NCBI GenBank assembly: GCA_016719565.1
Contig: JADJYU010000001.1
Coordinates: 744,001-808,000 of the forward strand
Length of the DNA: 64,000 nucleotides
Direction: 5' to 3'
Source of the DNA: Ignavibacteria bacterium
GTDB lineage: Bacteria; Bacteroidota; Ignavibacteria; Tepidaquicellales; Tepidaquicellaceae
A program made the position numbers and the translations under genes. Below are positions 54,092-63,859 of this stretch, in pieces. Position 1 is the stretch's first letter, and the number at the start of each line of letters is the position of its first letter. A model generated the notes under the pieces. That model saw nothing but the letters and a program-made list of their open reading frames with translations. It ran no database searches and had not been told where the DNA came from.

Positions 54092-55890
54092 ATGAAAAAT
54101 ACCAAAATATTTTTACTTATGGTGTTATCCGCCGCTCTAATATTTTCCTGCGGAAGAAATAAAGAAACAACCCAAAACAAAGAAACCGAACAATTTCCCA
54201 TTACCGAACTTCAGGCAATAGATACTGCCGGCTCCGATTACGGAGACTGGATCATTAAACATGAAATGTCTGATGCAGAAAAGCTGAACCCTATAGTTAC
54301 TAATGATGCTACTGCTACCGGTATTATGATATACATTTTTGAAAATCTTCTCGAAATTGACAGAGAAACTTATGAATTTAAACCTCTCATTGCAAAAGGA
54401 ATGCCTGAAATCAGCGAAGATCATTTGTCTTATACATATGATTTAAAAGAGTATGTTACTTTTTCAGACGGTAAGCCGCTAACAGGCGAAGATATAATTT
54501 TTACTGTAAAGGTTATAAAGAATCCCTTCACAGATGCGCAGGCGCTTAGAAATTATTTTCTGGATGTAAAAAGTGTGGAACTTGTAGACGGAAATAAATT
54601 CAAAGTGAGATTTAATATGGTAAAGCCCTATTTCAGAGCAGTTGTCGCTCTAAACGATCTGGAGATTATTCCGAAACATGTATTGGATAAAAATAACGAA
54701 ACTGATAAATTTACATGGGACATGCTTGATGAGGCTGGAAAGACATTTGATCCGGAAAAATTTGCCGGCATGAAAAAATACGCCGATGTTATTAATAAGG
54801 AAGAGATGTCAAGAAGCCCGGAATTCGTCATCGGCTCTGGTCCATATAAGCTTGAAAAATGGGTTACAGGTCAGTCTATTACTCTTGTAAGAAATGAAAA
54901 TTACTGGAACAAATCTGAATTGCCAAACTACCCTCAGAGGATTGTATTCAAAACCATAAAAGATCAGAATGCAGCTGTAGTAGCAGCAAAAAACAAAGAA
55001 GTGGATCAGCTGCAGGTAATCCAGCCGATTGATTTTGTAGAAAATATAAAAGAACCGGAAAAATTTAATTTAAAAAAATCCCTCGTAATCGAACCTTCAT
55101 ACAATTACATTGCATGGAATAATGATCATCCGATATTTTCAGATAAAAAAGTCAGATGGGCAATGGCGTATGCGATTGACAGAAATTCGATAGTAGATAA
55201 AATAGTCTACGGTATGGGAAGCAATATTCAGTCGCATATATTTTTCAAAAGTAAATTCATAAATACCGACCTTCCGGAAATTCCCTATGACATTAATAAA
55301 GCAAAAACTCTGTTGAATGAAGCCGGATGGAAAGATACGGACGGGGACGGGATCCTTGACAAAGTAATTAACGGTAAGAAAACAGATTTTAAATTCACAT
55401 TTACGAACAACACAAATCCTAAACGTAAAAAGGTTATACTTATTCTTATTGAACAGCTGAAGCAGCTCGGGATACAGGCTGATATTCAGGAATATGAATG
55501 GTCAGTATTTCTTGACAAAGTAAAAAAACATAATTATGATGCATGCTTTGCCGGTTGGCAGCTTTCGGTCACTGCGGACGATCCTTATCAGATCTGGCAT
55601 TCTTCACAGTCCATAGGGGAAGGAAGTAATTATTTCAGTTATAAAAATCCTGAAAGCGATAAACTTCTTGAAGAGAACAGACTTACTTTTGATGATGTAA
55701 AGAGAAAGGAAGTTCTTGACAAATGGCAGCAGCTGGTATATGATGATCAGCCGGTAACATTTCTATGGAGGAACCGGTAAGATATGTTTACAGTGACAGA
55801 TACAGAAATGCGAGATGGTATGCTTATCCGGATTCACCTTTATTGAATGAATGGTGGGTTCCTGCAAACAGACAATTATATAAGGAATAA
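54092..55890 (+). CDS. Oligopeptide-binding lipoprotein (SBP family 5), frameshifted near the 3' end
   Basis: This paralogue of the lipoprotein at 57485 has a lipobox (ALIFSCGRNKE) and the SBP-5 body (EKLNPIVTNDATATGI, FSDGKPLTGEDIIFTVKVI, VRWAMAYAIDRNSIVDKIVYG). The first frame ends early at 55780 after TFLWRNR. One base out of frame the sequence continues EPVRYVYSDRYRNARW, then a YAYPDSPLLNEWW segment and ANRQLYKE, stopping at 55890. This is collinear with the intact paralogue's C-terminus (TEPSRFIYSDRFKNTRW). A single base appears to be missing at about 55770 (TGG A-G GAA). The role is periplasmic capture of peptides for the permeases at 59354. Confidence 0.88.
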
Positions 55891-56069
55891 ACTATTTTGT
55901 TTTAAAATTTATAATATTTACAATAAAATTTTACTTAATGATTCAAGGTCATTCTATATCAATAAATTATCTTCCAAAGGTTTTTTAATTTATAGTTGAA
56001 ATTAAATAAAGAGTTTAGCATATTCGCAAAAATCCGATACTTATATTATAAACTTTATAAACCGTAAAA

Positions 56070-56405
56070 ATGATAAAAATTAACATTACTTCACGTCATT
56101 TCAAAGCTCACGAAACTTTACAGGAGTACATAAAAGCTGAAATCGAAAATCTCAGCAAATACAATGAAGAGATTATTTATGCAGATGTCATACTTTCATT
56201 TGAAAAAGCGGTCAACAGTATTAAGCATTGTGAAATATTAATTAAAATAAGCGATAAGAACTTCACTGCAAAAGAAAGCAGTGATGATTTTACAAAATCC
56301 ATAGATAAGGCGGTTAATAAAATCGAGACTCAGATATTGAAGTATAAAGATAAAAATAAAGCGGAAAAGTATAATTCCAAAAAAGAAATCAAAAAGACCA
56401 TTTAA
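56070..56405 (+). CDS. hpf: Ribosome hibernation-promoting factor, short form
   Basis: This 111-residue protein has the HPF/RaiA fold pattern: INITSRHFKAHETLQEYIKAE, IENLSKYNEEIIYADVILS and EILIKISDKNFTAKESSDDF. The long-form C-terminal dimerisation domain is absent. It binds the 30S decoding region in slow growth. hprK follows 2 bases after its stop, so the two are co-transcribed. Confidence 0.9.
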   Translation: MIKINITSRHFKAHETLQEYIKAEIENLSKYNEEIIYADVILSFEKAVNSIKHCEILIKISDKNFTAKESSDDFTKSIDKAVNKIETQILKYKDKNKAEKYNSKKEIKKTI

Positions 56406-56407
56406 CG

Positions 56408-57454
56408 TTGCCTGGAAAGTATGAAAATATAAAGGAGATAAAGAAAGATTCCATTACGGTAGAATTTCTTTATAATGAATTTAAGGGCAGATTCAAACTT
56501 GAAAAAGTTACGGATAAAGATATCGATCCTGAAATTAAAATCACGGAAAAGGATATTCACAGACCCGGACTTGCGCTTGCCGGATATGTAAAGTTGTTTA
56601 CTTATAACAGGGTACAGCTATTCGGGAATACCGAAATTAAATATCTGGAACAGCTGTCTCCGGAAGAAAGACTCAATTCACTTAAAGGATTTTTTTCTTT
56701 TGAAGTACCGTGTGTGATAATTACAGGTAATAATAAAGTCCCATTTGAACTCAAAGAATTTGCGGACATGAAAAACGTCCCTGTATTCCGTTCAGCATAT
56801 CCTACCACTAGATTTTCTTATTTTATAAGTGATTTCCTAGATGATCAGTTTTCTACACAGGTGATTATGCACGGATCTTTTGTAGATGTTTACGGTGTGG
56901 GACTTTTTTTCTCAGGAAAATCAGGAATAGGTAAAAGTGAAATTGCGCTTGATCTTGTAGAAAGAGGACACAGGCTTGTAGCGGATGACGTCGTTGTGGT
57001 TTCTAAAAAAGGCGAAGGCGTATTAATGGGTTCCGGGATGGCGCTTTCAAAACATATAATGGAGATCAGAGGACTTGGTATTATTGATGTCAGCACAATA
57101 TTCGGGATCAGATCTATTCGATATCAGAAAAGAGTGGAAGTGATAGTGGAGCTCGAAGACTGGGACAGGGATAAAGCATATGACAGGACAGGCCTTGATA
57201 ATTCGACGATTGATATTCTGGAAGTGGATATTGAGCTGATCAAGTTACCGATATTTCCAGGAAAAAATATTACGGTGATAGCCGAAGTTATAGCGTTGAA
57301 TTATTTATGCAAGCATTACGGTTATAATGCTGCCGAAGAATTCAGAAAAAAGCTGCAGGATAAAATTACAAAAAAGTCCGAAAATAAATCATTTAACAAC
57401 GATAATGTCAGAATTGAAAAAACCACTGAATACTTCGAGCATGATTTTGAATAG
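56408..57454 (+). CDS. hprK: HPr kinase/phosphorylase
   Basis: The 348-residue protein has the family's N-terminal domain (RPGLALAGYVKLF, RVQLFGNTEIKYL) and the kinase domain: VYGVGLFFSGKSGIGKSE (Walker A), VERGHRLVADDVVVV with the catalytic Asp, and MEIRGLGIIDVSTIFGIRS, the HprK signature. HprK phosphorylates a serine of HPr or HPr-like proteins. The start is TTG at 56408, 2 bases after hpf. No HPr or PTS gene is in the window. Confidence 0.94.
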   Translation: MPGKYENIKEIKKDSITVEFLYNEFKGRFKLEKVTDKDIDPEIKITEKDIHRPGLALAGYVKLFTYNRVQLFGNTEIKYLEQLSPEERLNSLKGFFSFEVPCVIITGNNKVPFELKEFADMKNVPVFRSAYPTTRFSYFISDFLDDQFSTQVIMHGSFVDVYGVGLFFSGKSGIGKSEIALDLVERGHRLVADDVVVVSKKGEGVLMGSGMALSKHIMEIRGLGIIDVSTIFGIRSIRYQKRVEVIVELEDWDRDKAYDRTGLDNSTIDILEVDIELIKLPIFPGKNITVIAEVIALNYLCKHYGYNAAEEFRKKLQDKITKKSENKSFNNDNVRIEKTTEYFEHDFE

Positions 57455-57484
57455 AATTTTTAAATTTATTAAATAACATTTATT

Positions 57485-59290
57485 ATGAAAACAACCATAG
57501 CAGGAATTTTTTCCCTAATGATAATAATGATTTTTATATTTTCATCATGCGGAAGAAATAAGGAAACTACTGAAAGCAAAGAAAATGCTGAAGTGGTATT
57601 AACAGAGCTGATGCCTGTTGATACTGTAAATGCTGACGAAGGCGACTGGGTGATCAAACAGGAAATGTCAGATGCCGAAAAACTTAATCCGACGGTTACT
57701 AATGATGCTACTGCAACCGGGATTTATATTTATATTTTTGAAACGCTGCTTGATATAAACCGGGAAACTTACGAACTGAGACCGCTTATAGCTAAATCAA
57801 TGCCTGAAATAAGCGACGACAAAATGTCATACACATTTGATATGAAAGAAGATGTTAAATTTTCTGACGGTACTCCTCTTACAGGTGAGGATATAATTTT
57901 TACCGTTAAAACAATAAAGAACCCTTTTACAGATGCTCAGGCGCTTAGAAATTATTTTGTAGATCTCAAAAATGTGGAACTGGTGGATGGAAATAAATAC
58001 AAGGTCAGATTCAACATGACTAGACCATATTTCAGAGCGGTTTATTCACTGGGAAGTATGGCCATTACACCAAAGCATGTACTTGATAAAGACGGAATGA
58101 ACGATAAATTTACCTGGGAAGATCTTGACGAGGCGCAGAAAAGTCTTGATCCGAAAAAATTTCCGGATATGCAGAAATATGCAGATTTCCTGAATTCTCA
58201 GGAAGTGTCTCGTGATCCGAAATATGTATTGGGCAGCGGTCCGTATAAACTGGAAAAATGGACAACAGGACAATCGATAGTATTACAAAGAAATAATAAT
58301 TACTGGAATAAAAGTATGGTGCCGAATTTTCCAAACAAGCTTGTCTTTAAAATAATACAGGATCAGAATGCTGCACTGGTAGCAGCAAAGAATAAGGAAG
58401 TGGATCATATGTTTGTGATTCCACCGATTGACTTTGTGGAGAACGTAAAAGATCCGGCCAAGTTTAATCTTAAAAAAGCTCTTGTATCAGAACCTGTTTA
58501 TATTTTTATCGCATGGAATAATAAAAGCCCGTTGTTTTCAGATAAAAAAGTCAGATGGGCATTGAGCTATGCAATAGACAGGCAGACAATGATAGATAAG
58601 ATCGTATACGGGATGGGTACAAAAGTTCAGTCCCCGGTTTTCATAGAGAGTAAGTATTACAATAACGATCTGCCCATTATCGAATACAGTCCGGAAAAAG
58701 CTAAACAGCTTCTTACTGAAGCGGGATGGAAAGATTCTGACGGAGACGGAATTATTGATAAAGTCATAAACGGAAAGAAAACGGATTTTAAATTTACATT
58801 TATTAATAATAATAATCCGAAAAGAAAAAAAGTAATGCTTGTGGTAATTGAATCACTGAAACAGCTCGGCATTCAGGCGGATCTTCAGGAATATGAATGG
58901 TCAGTATTTTTGGAAAAGACAAAGAAACATGAATATGATGCATGTTATTCAGCATGGCAGCTGTCCGTAACGCCGGAAGATCCCTATCAGATATGGCATT
59001 CCACCCAGTCCGAAGGCGAAGGGAGTAATTTTATCAGTTATAAAAATCCTGAAAGTGACAAACTGATAGAGCAAAACAGAATGGAGTTTGATGATACAAA
59101 AAGAATGGAGATCCTGAAAAAATGGCAGCAGATAATATATGATGATCAGCCTACTACATTTCTCTGGACAGAGCCTTCCAGATTTATTTACAGCGACAGA
59201 TTTAAAAACACTAGATGGTATGCTTATCCTGATTCACCTTTACTCAATGAATGGTGGACACCGGCAAATGCTCAGAGATATCAAAATTAA
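57485..59290 (+). CDS. Oligopeptide-binding lipoprotein (SBP family 5), intact paralogue
   Basis: This 601-residue protein has a lipobox (IFIFSSCGRNKE). The SBP-5 fold is complete: EKLNPTVTNDATATGI, FSDGTPLTGEDIIFTVKTI, LGSGPYKLEKWTTG, FSDKKVRWALSYAIDRQTM and the TGEADGWKDSDGDGI-like region (EAGWKDSDGDGIIDKVI). It is very similar along its length to the frameshifted gene at 54092, so the two arose by duplication, with hpf-hprK between them. It delivers peptides to the permeases encoded next. Confidence 0.95.
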   Translation: MKTTIAGIFSLMIIMIFIFSSCGRNKETTESKENAEVVLTELMPVDTVNADEGDWVIKQEMSDAEKLNPTVTNDATATGIYIYIFETLLDINRETYELRPLIAKSMPEISDDKMSYTFDMKEDVKFSDGTPLTGEDIIFTVKTIKNPFTDAQALRNYFVDLKNVELVDGNKYKVRFNMTRPYFRAVYSLGSMAITPKHVLDKDGMNDKFTWEDLDEAQKSLDPKKFPDMQKYADFLNSQEVSRDPKYVLGSGPYKLEKWTTGQSIVLQRNNNYWNKSMVPNFPNKLVFKIIQDQNAALVAAKNKEVDHMFVIPPIDFVENVKDPAKFNLKKALVSEPVYIFIAWNNKSPLFSDKKVRWALSYAIDRQTMIDKIVYGMGTKVQSPVFIESKYYNNDLPIIEYSPEKAKQLLTEAGWKDSDGDGIIDKVINGKKTDFKFTFINNNNPKRKKVMLVVIESLKQLGIQADLQEYEWSVFLEKTKKHEYDACYSAWQLSVTPEDPYQIWHSTQSEGEGSNFISYKNPESDKLIEQNRMEFDDTKRMEILKKWQQIIYDDQPTTFLWTEPSRFIYSDRFKNTRWYAYPDSPLLNEWWTPANAQRYQN

Positions 59291-59297
59291 TAAAACA

Positions 59298-59326
59298 CAC
59301 GCTGTCCGTATTATACGAACAGCGTG
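59298..59326 (+). other. Long hairpin between binding protein and permease genes
   Basis: CACGCTGT pairs with ACAGCGTG, and inside it CGTAT pairs with ATACG around a single T. There is no T-run, so full termination is unlikely. Such structures often protect the binding-protein mRNA and reduce downstream permease expression, which is the usual stoichiometry of these operons. Confidence 0.6.
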
Positions 59327-59353
59327 AGTATCTATAAATACTAATTTATAAAA

Positions 59354-60370
59354 ATGACAGAATATGTAATCAGAAGAATTTTACTTTTTATTCCGACTCT
59401 TATCATTATAACCATGATAACATTTCTTGTCTGCAGACTTGCCCCCGGAGATCCGACCGAAATGAAAATCGGACAGACTCAGGAAGCGCAGAAGACGGAT
59501 TCAAAAAATATGATGAATGAGCAGGCAAAGGAATTTTATAAAAAGAAGTTTGGACTCGATAAGCCGTTGTATGTTCAGTATTTTATCTGGATAGGAAATA
59601 TGCTCCAGGGCGATTTTGGGAATTCTTTCAAAGATGACAGACCTGTTATTGATAAGATTCTTGAGAGGTTGCCTGTTACGATTACCATCAGTCTGCTTTC
59701 ATTTTTACTGATATATACAATTGCAATTCCAATAGGAATTTATAGCGCTGCAAGGCAGTATTCACTACTTGACAGGACGACTACAGTACTTTTGTTTGTA
59801 CTTTATTCCCTGCCAAATTTCTGGGTGGCTACGCTTGCGATAGTATTTCTATGCAATATCGAATACATAAAAATATTTCCGACTGCTGGAATAAGGTCGG
59901 AAAACTTTGATTCGCTGAGTTTCCTTGGTCAGATAAAAGACAGATTTATGCATCTTTTCCTTCCGGTTACAATTTCGAGTCTGACAAGTTTTGCCTTTCT
60001 TTCAAGACAGATGAGAAGCTCAATGCTTGAAGTCATAAGACAGGATTATATAAGGACTGCAAAAGCAAAAGGGCTTTCAGAAAGAAAAATCATTATGAAA
60101 CACGCATTAAGAAATTCACTGATACCGATAATTACTTTGGTAGGCGGATTACTTCCGGCAATGATTGGCGGAAGCGTTATTATCGAAACTATCTTTTCAA
60201 TTCCCGGTATAGGTCAGCTTGCATTTCAGGCGATATTAGACAGGGATTATCCTCTGATAATGGCTGAACTTGTTCTTGTATCAGTACTGACAGTTGTTGG
60301 TATGTTACTGGTTGACATATTATATTCGTTTGTAGATCCCAGAATTGCATTTACTAAAAAAGCAGCATGA
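59354..60370 (+). CDS. Peptide ABC transporter permease, DppB/OppB type
   Basis: This 338-residue inner-membrane protein has about six helices. RRILLFIPTLIIITMITFLV and LAPGDPTE open the family. The coupling (EAA) loop is DYIRTAKAKGLSERKIIMKHALRN, cut here to IRTAKAKGLSERKI, followed by IPIITLVGG. It forms the channel with the DppC-type protein downstream. The two genes overlap by 4 bases. Confidence 0.95.
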   Translation: MTEYVIRRILLFIPTLIIITMITFLVCRLAPGDPTEMKIGQTQEAQKTDSKNMMNEQAKEFYKKKFGLDKPLYVQYFIWIGNMLQGDFGNSFKDDRPVIDKILERLPVTITISLLSFLLIYTIAIPIGIYSAARQYSLLDRTTTVLLFVLYSLPNFWVATLAIVFLCNIEYIKIFPTAGIRSENFDSLSFLGQIKDRFMHLFLPVTISSLTSFAFLSRQMRSSMLEVIRQDYIRTAKAKGLSERKIIMKHALRNSLIPIITLVGGLLPAMIGGSVIIETIFSIPGIGQLAFQAILDRDYPLIMAELVLVSVLTVVGMLLVDILYSFVDPRIAFTKKAA

Positions 60371-61476
60371 AGAAAACAGATCAAAAAGAAATATCAGTTA
60401 ATACGGAAAACGGCGTTGCGACCGGAAACGGCTTAAACAAATCGCAGCTTGAGTCTCAGAAAGAAGTCGGCGTTTCTTACTGGTCGCTGGTAAAGCATCA
60501 GTATAAAAAAAATAAGCTGGCAATGATATCAATGTATATAGTTATTATATTGATAACGATTGCAATAACGGCGGATTTTCTTGCAAACAGCAAACCTCTT
60601 TATGCAGTCTATAATGGTGAAACGTATTTTCCTGTTATAAAAGATTATCTGAATGATATAGGTATCAGCAAGTGGGAATCAGGAATGATAAATGTTAACT
60701 GGAAGGAACTTGACAACCAGAATAAACTCGAAAGTGTACTTTGGACTCCTGTCCCTTACGGTCCCAATGAAATAGACCTAGCCAATAATCTGAGATCTCC
60801 AGGAGGCGATCATTATCTCGGTACAGATGCGATCGGCAGAGATTTACTGGCTGGACTAATACACGGGTCGAGGGTCTCGCTTTCTGTGGGATTTGTTGCT
60901 GCCGGAATCGCTCTCTTAATCGGAATTGTAATGGGTTCTCTTGCAGGATTTTACGGAGGCAAAGTGGATTTGATCATTATGAGGTTTGTAGAGATCATGG
61001 TAACTCTTCCTGTATTCTTTCTCATTATTACTATAGTCGCGATTTACGGATCGAGTATCTGGTATATTATGGCAGCTATCGGCATTACATCTTGGACGGG
61101 AGATGCAAAGCTGATCAGAGGAGAAGTTTTAAAAGTAAGAAGTATGGAATATATTACGGCTGCAAGTTCAATAGGTTTGCCGAACAGACAGATCATTTTC
61201 AGACATGTAATTCCAAATGCAATTGCGCCTGTACTTGTATCAGGAGCATTTGCAATTGCAGGAGCAATTCTGACCGAGGCGGGGTTAAGCTTTCTCGGAT
61301 TCGGTGTAAGCGCTACGATAGTAACCTGGGGTTCACTGCTGAATGAAGCAAGAGGAGCTTCTAATGCATGGTGGCTGGCGATATTTCCCGGTATGATGAT
61401 CTTTATAGCAGTAGTAACTTATAATCTAATAGGTGAAGGATTAAGGGATGCGCTGGATCCCAGACTCAGAGATTAA
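60367..61476 (+). CDS. Peptide ABC transporter permease, DppC/OppC type
   Basis: This 369-residue protein has a polar N-terminal extension (~50 residues), the OppC N-terminal helix (LAMISMYIVIILITIAITADF), a ~75-residue periplasmic loop, then the core LGTDAIGRDLLAGLIHGSR and the coupling loop YITAASSIGLPNRQIIFRHV, followed by AGLSFLGFG. It pairs with the DppB-type permease. No DppD/DppF ATPase genes follow. Confidence 0.95.
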   Translation: MKKTDQKEISVNTENGVATGNGLNKSQLESQKEVGVSYWSLVKHQYKKNKLAMISMYIVIILITIAITADFLANSKPLYAVYNGETYFPVIKDYLNDIGISKWESGMINVNWKELDNQNKLESVLWTPVPYGPNEIDLANNLRSPGGDHYLGTDAIGRDLLAGLIHGSRVSLSVGFVAAGIALLIGIVMGSLAGFYGGKVDLIIMRFVEIMVTLPVFFLIITIVAIYGSSIWYIMAAIGITSWTGDAKLIRGEVLKVRSMEYITAASSIGLPNRQIIFRHVIPNAIAPVLVSGAFAIAGAILTEAGLSFLGFGVSATIVTWGSLLNEARGASNAWWLAIFPGMMIFIAVVTYNLIGEGLRDALDPRLRD

Positions 61477-61521
61477 AAATTTTTAACCATAGAAACATTT
61501 AAATTAATAAATTAAAATATC

Positions 61522-61527
61522 AGGAGG
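61522..61527 (+). promoter_or_regulatory. Strong Shine-Dalgarno of the DUF2795 gene
   Basis: AGGAGGT lies 12 bases before the ATG at 61540. The spacing is long, but it is one of only three full AGGAGG sites noted next to start codons. Confidence 0.65.
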
Positions 61528-61539
61528 TAAAATAATAAT

Positions 61540-61767
61540 ATGGTATGGACATTAGAACTGGCATCTTATCTGGATGATGCGCCGTGGCCGGCAAACAAAT
61601 TTGAGCTGATAGATTACGCTATCAGATCAGGTGCTCCAAATGAAGTAATAAATAATCTGAATGATCTTGAAGATACAGAAGAGCCATTTGAAAGTATAGA
61701 AGAGATATGGCTTGATTATCCAACGGACGAAGACTTTTTTTACGATGAAGAAGCTAAGGATTTTTAA
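61540..61767 (+). CDS. DUF2795 small acidic protein
   Basis: This 75-residue protein contains TLELASYLDDAPWPANKFEL, IDYAIRSGAPNEVINNL and the acidic tail with EEIWLDYPTDEDFFYDEE, the DUF2795 pattern conserved in Bacteroidota and Chlorobi. The function is unknown; it is soluble and strongly acidic. It is the last gene before a clear terminator. Confidence 0.9.
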   Translation: MVWTLELASYLDDAPWPANKFELIDYAIRSGAPNEVINNLNDLEDTEEPFESIEEIWLDYPTDEDFFYDEEAKDF

Positions 61768-61788
61768 GTCAATTCATAATTTTTTAAG

Positions 61789-61818
61789 ACCCAATGATGC
61801 GAATTATTGGGTTTTTTT
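61789..61818 (+). terminator. Rho-independent terminator after the transporter-DUF2795 run
   Basis: ACCCAAT pairs with ATTGGGT across a 10-base loop, followed by a run of seven T. It lies 22 bases after the DUF2795 stop. Confidence 0.85.
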
Positions 61819-61827
61819 ATTTAATCT

Positions 61828-63858
61828 TTGCCGATGAGATTTTTTTTAAAATTATTGCTCATTTCGGGAATTACATTTTTTTGTTACCATTTTTCTTATT
61901 GTCAGGAAGTGACGCCTGTTGAAGGTGTCTATGAGATTGATGAAATTAATATCAAATTTGAAAACAGTTATGCATTTGAAGAAAGCACTATCATAAGCCT
62001 CCTCTCATCTAAGACCGGAGATATTTTTGATATGAACACATATCTGCTGGATGTGGAAAGAATTAAAAAGTTTTATTTCGATAACGGATTCTTTAATGCA
62101 GTGATCGATACAAATCTGCAGGTCATAAGAGAGGATAAGGAAGCGATTGAAAATTTCATTGTAAAAGAAAACGAAAGATTCAGGTATAACATAATAGAGT
62201 ATAAAGGATTAGACAGTATAGATTCATCTGTAAAATCTCTGATATTTAATGAAAAAAGAGCTTTCATAGTTAAAGGAAAATATTATTCCAAAGATACTGT
62301 AAACCTTGAATTACAAAGGATCATGGAAATTTTATTCAACAATGGATATGCTACAGCAACATCAGGTTTTCCGGAAATACTAAAGTATGAAACTAATAAG
62401 GATGACCTTCTAAACAAAGTGGATGTAATAATTAAATTTGATCCGCAAAGAAAATATAATTTCGGAAAAACGCTGATTAAATTTACAAATTATAAATACA
62501 ATGTAACGGAAGAAGATATTAGAAGAGAGTTGACTTACAGTGAAGGTCAGGTCTATGATAAAAGCAAGATCATTGAAAGCGAATCCAAGCTTTCAAAGTT
62601 TTCAATTCTGGAAAATCCGAGGATCAATATTGACTCCATTAACAGTACTTCAGGTAAAATAAATTTGATCATAAATGCTGTCGTTGGAAAAAAATATGAT
62701 ATTACTCCTGAAGTTTTCGGTTATTATTTTCAGAATTTTTTTTATGTCGGAACAGGTTTGTCATTCAGTGACAGAAATTTTCTGGGAGGCGGAAGAGTGC
62801 TGACAACCAGCGCGAGAGTCTATTTTAATTCACTTGAAAACAACAGGTTTGACATAGTGAATTCAGTTTACCAGCCGTTTCTTTTCGGTAACCGTTTTAT
62901 AACAGGAAACTGGAATATCGGATATGAATATGTTCTCGAAAAAAGTATAAATATAGGCAGACTTAAAAACTCATTCGGCGTTACTTATGAACTTCCTAAA
63001 CACACATATATAAACAGTCTTCAAGCCAGATGGGATCTGGATAATTCCAGAATAGTAGTAGATGAGGATCTCACGATCGAAGGAAGCGAACTCGTCCTTG
63101 GAAAATTTGATTACAATGAGTTTATCTCAAAGATAGGATTTACTGCAATTCATAATTCTGTCAACAGCATAATCTTTCCGTCGGGAGGAAGTTATCAGTC
63201 ATATGAATTTGAAGAGAGCGGACTTTTATCAGGTATAATCAGAAGAATTTTCAATACATCCACTTTCAGTTATTTTAAATTTACAAATCTTAGTTCAGCA
63301 TATTTAAATCTGAGTAACCGCGAAGTAAATGTTCCGTCTGCGCTTGCTTTCAAATTTCTGGCAGGTATCATAATAGAATACGGAGAGAATTCATTTACTT
63401 TTATGGGACAGGAATTTTCCGAAGACAGGGTCCCGAGAGATACAAGATATTTCGGAGGAGGAAGTTCAAGCATCAGAGGATGGGGAGCAAAGCAGCTGGG
63501 CATAGTACCGAATAAAGAGCTCGGTGGAAATTTTACTTTTGAGAATACTGTCGAGTACAGGATCAAACCATTTCTTACAGCAGAGAATTTATATCTCAGG
63601 GATCTTGGATTCGCGACTTTTGTAGATTATGGTAATGTCTGGTCTGAGATCGGAAAATTTAAACTGAATGAAATCGCTGTTGCTTCTGGTGCAGGCATCA
63701 GATATTACACAATTATCGGCGCAATAAGATTTGACGTCGGATTTAAGATCTACGATCCACAGCCCGGTCCGGTCGGCGGTTCAAACTGGATTTTCGGAAA
63801 TGGAAGTAACTTCAGTGACAAATATAATTTTCAATTCGGAATAGGAAATACTTTTTAA
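61828..63858 (+). CDS. BamA/TamA-family outer-membrane protein
   Basis: This 676-residue protein has a signal peptide (FLKLLLISGITFFCYHFSYCQ region). About three POTRA-like units follow (YEIDEINIKFENSYAFEEST, FRYNIIEYKGLDSIDSSVKS, YNFGKTLIKFTNYKYNVTEE), and then a C-terminal Omp85 barrel. The barrel includes the conserved loop-6 motif in RYFGGGSSSIRGWGAKQLG and ends in aromatic FQFGIGNTF. The protein is shorter than typical BamA (about five POTRA), so a TamA-like or accessory Omp85 is possible. It inserts proteins into the outer membrane. holB starts 1 base after its stop. Confidence 0.9.
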   Translation: MPMRFFLKLLLISGITFFCYHFSYCQEVTPVEGVYEIDEINIKFENSYAFEESTIISLLSSKTGDIFDMNTYLLDVERIKKFYFDNGFFNAVIDTNLQVIREDKEAIENFIVKENERFRYNIIEYKGLDSIDSSVKSLIFNEKRAFIVKGKYYSKDTVNLELQRIMEILFNNGYATATSGFPEILKYETNKDDLLNKVDVIIKFDPQRKYNFGKTLIKFTNYKYNVTEEDIRRELTYSEGQVYDKSKIIESESKLSKFSILENPRINIDSINSTSGKINLIINAVVGKKYDITPEVFGYYFQNFFYVGTGLSFSDRNFLGGGRVLTTSARVYFNSLENNRFDIVNSVYQPFLFGNRFITGNWNIGYEYVLEKSINIGRLKNSFGVTYELPKHTYINSLQARWDLDNSRIVVDEDLTIEGSELVLGKFDYNEFISKIGFTAIHNSVNSIIFPSGGSYQSYEFEESGLLSGIIRRIFNTSTFSYFKFTNLSSAYLNLSNREVNVPSALAFKFLAGIIIEYGENSFTFMGQEFSEDRVPRDTRYFGGGSSSIRGWGAKQLGIVPNKELGGNFTFENTVEYRIKPFLTAENLYLRDLGFATFVDYGNVWSEIGKFKLNEIAVASGAGIRYYTIIGAIRFDVGFKIYDPQPGPVGGSNWIFGNGSNFSDKYNFQFGIGNTF

Positions 63859-63859
63859 T

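Noticed and set aside
59298..59326. Strong transcription terminator between binding protein and permease genes
   Set aside because: There is no T-run after the stem and the permeases follow in the same direction, so attenuation or mRNA stabilisation is more likely.
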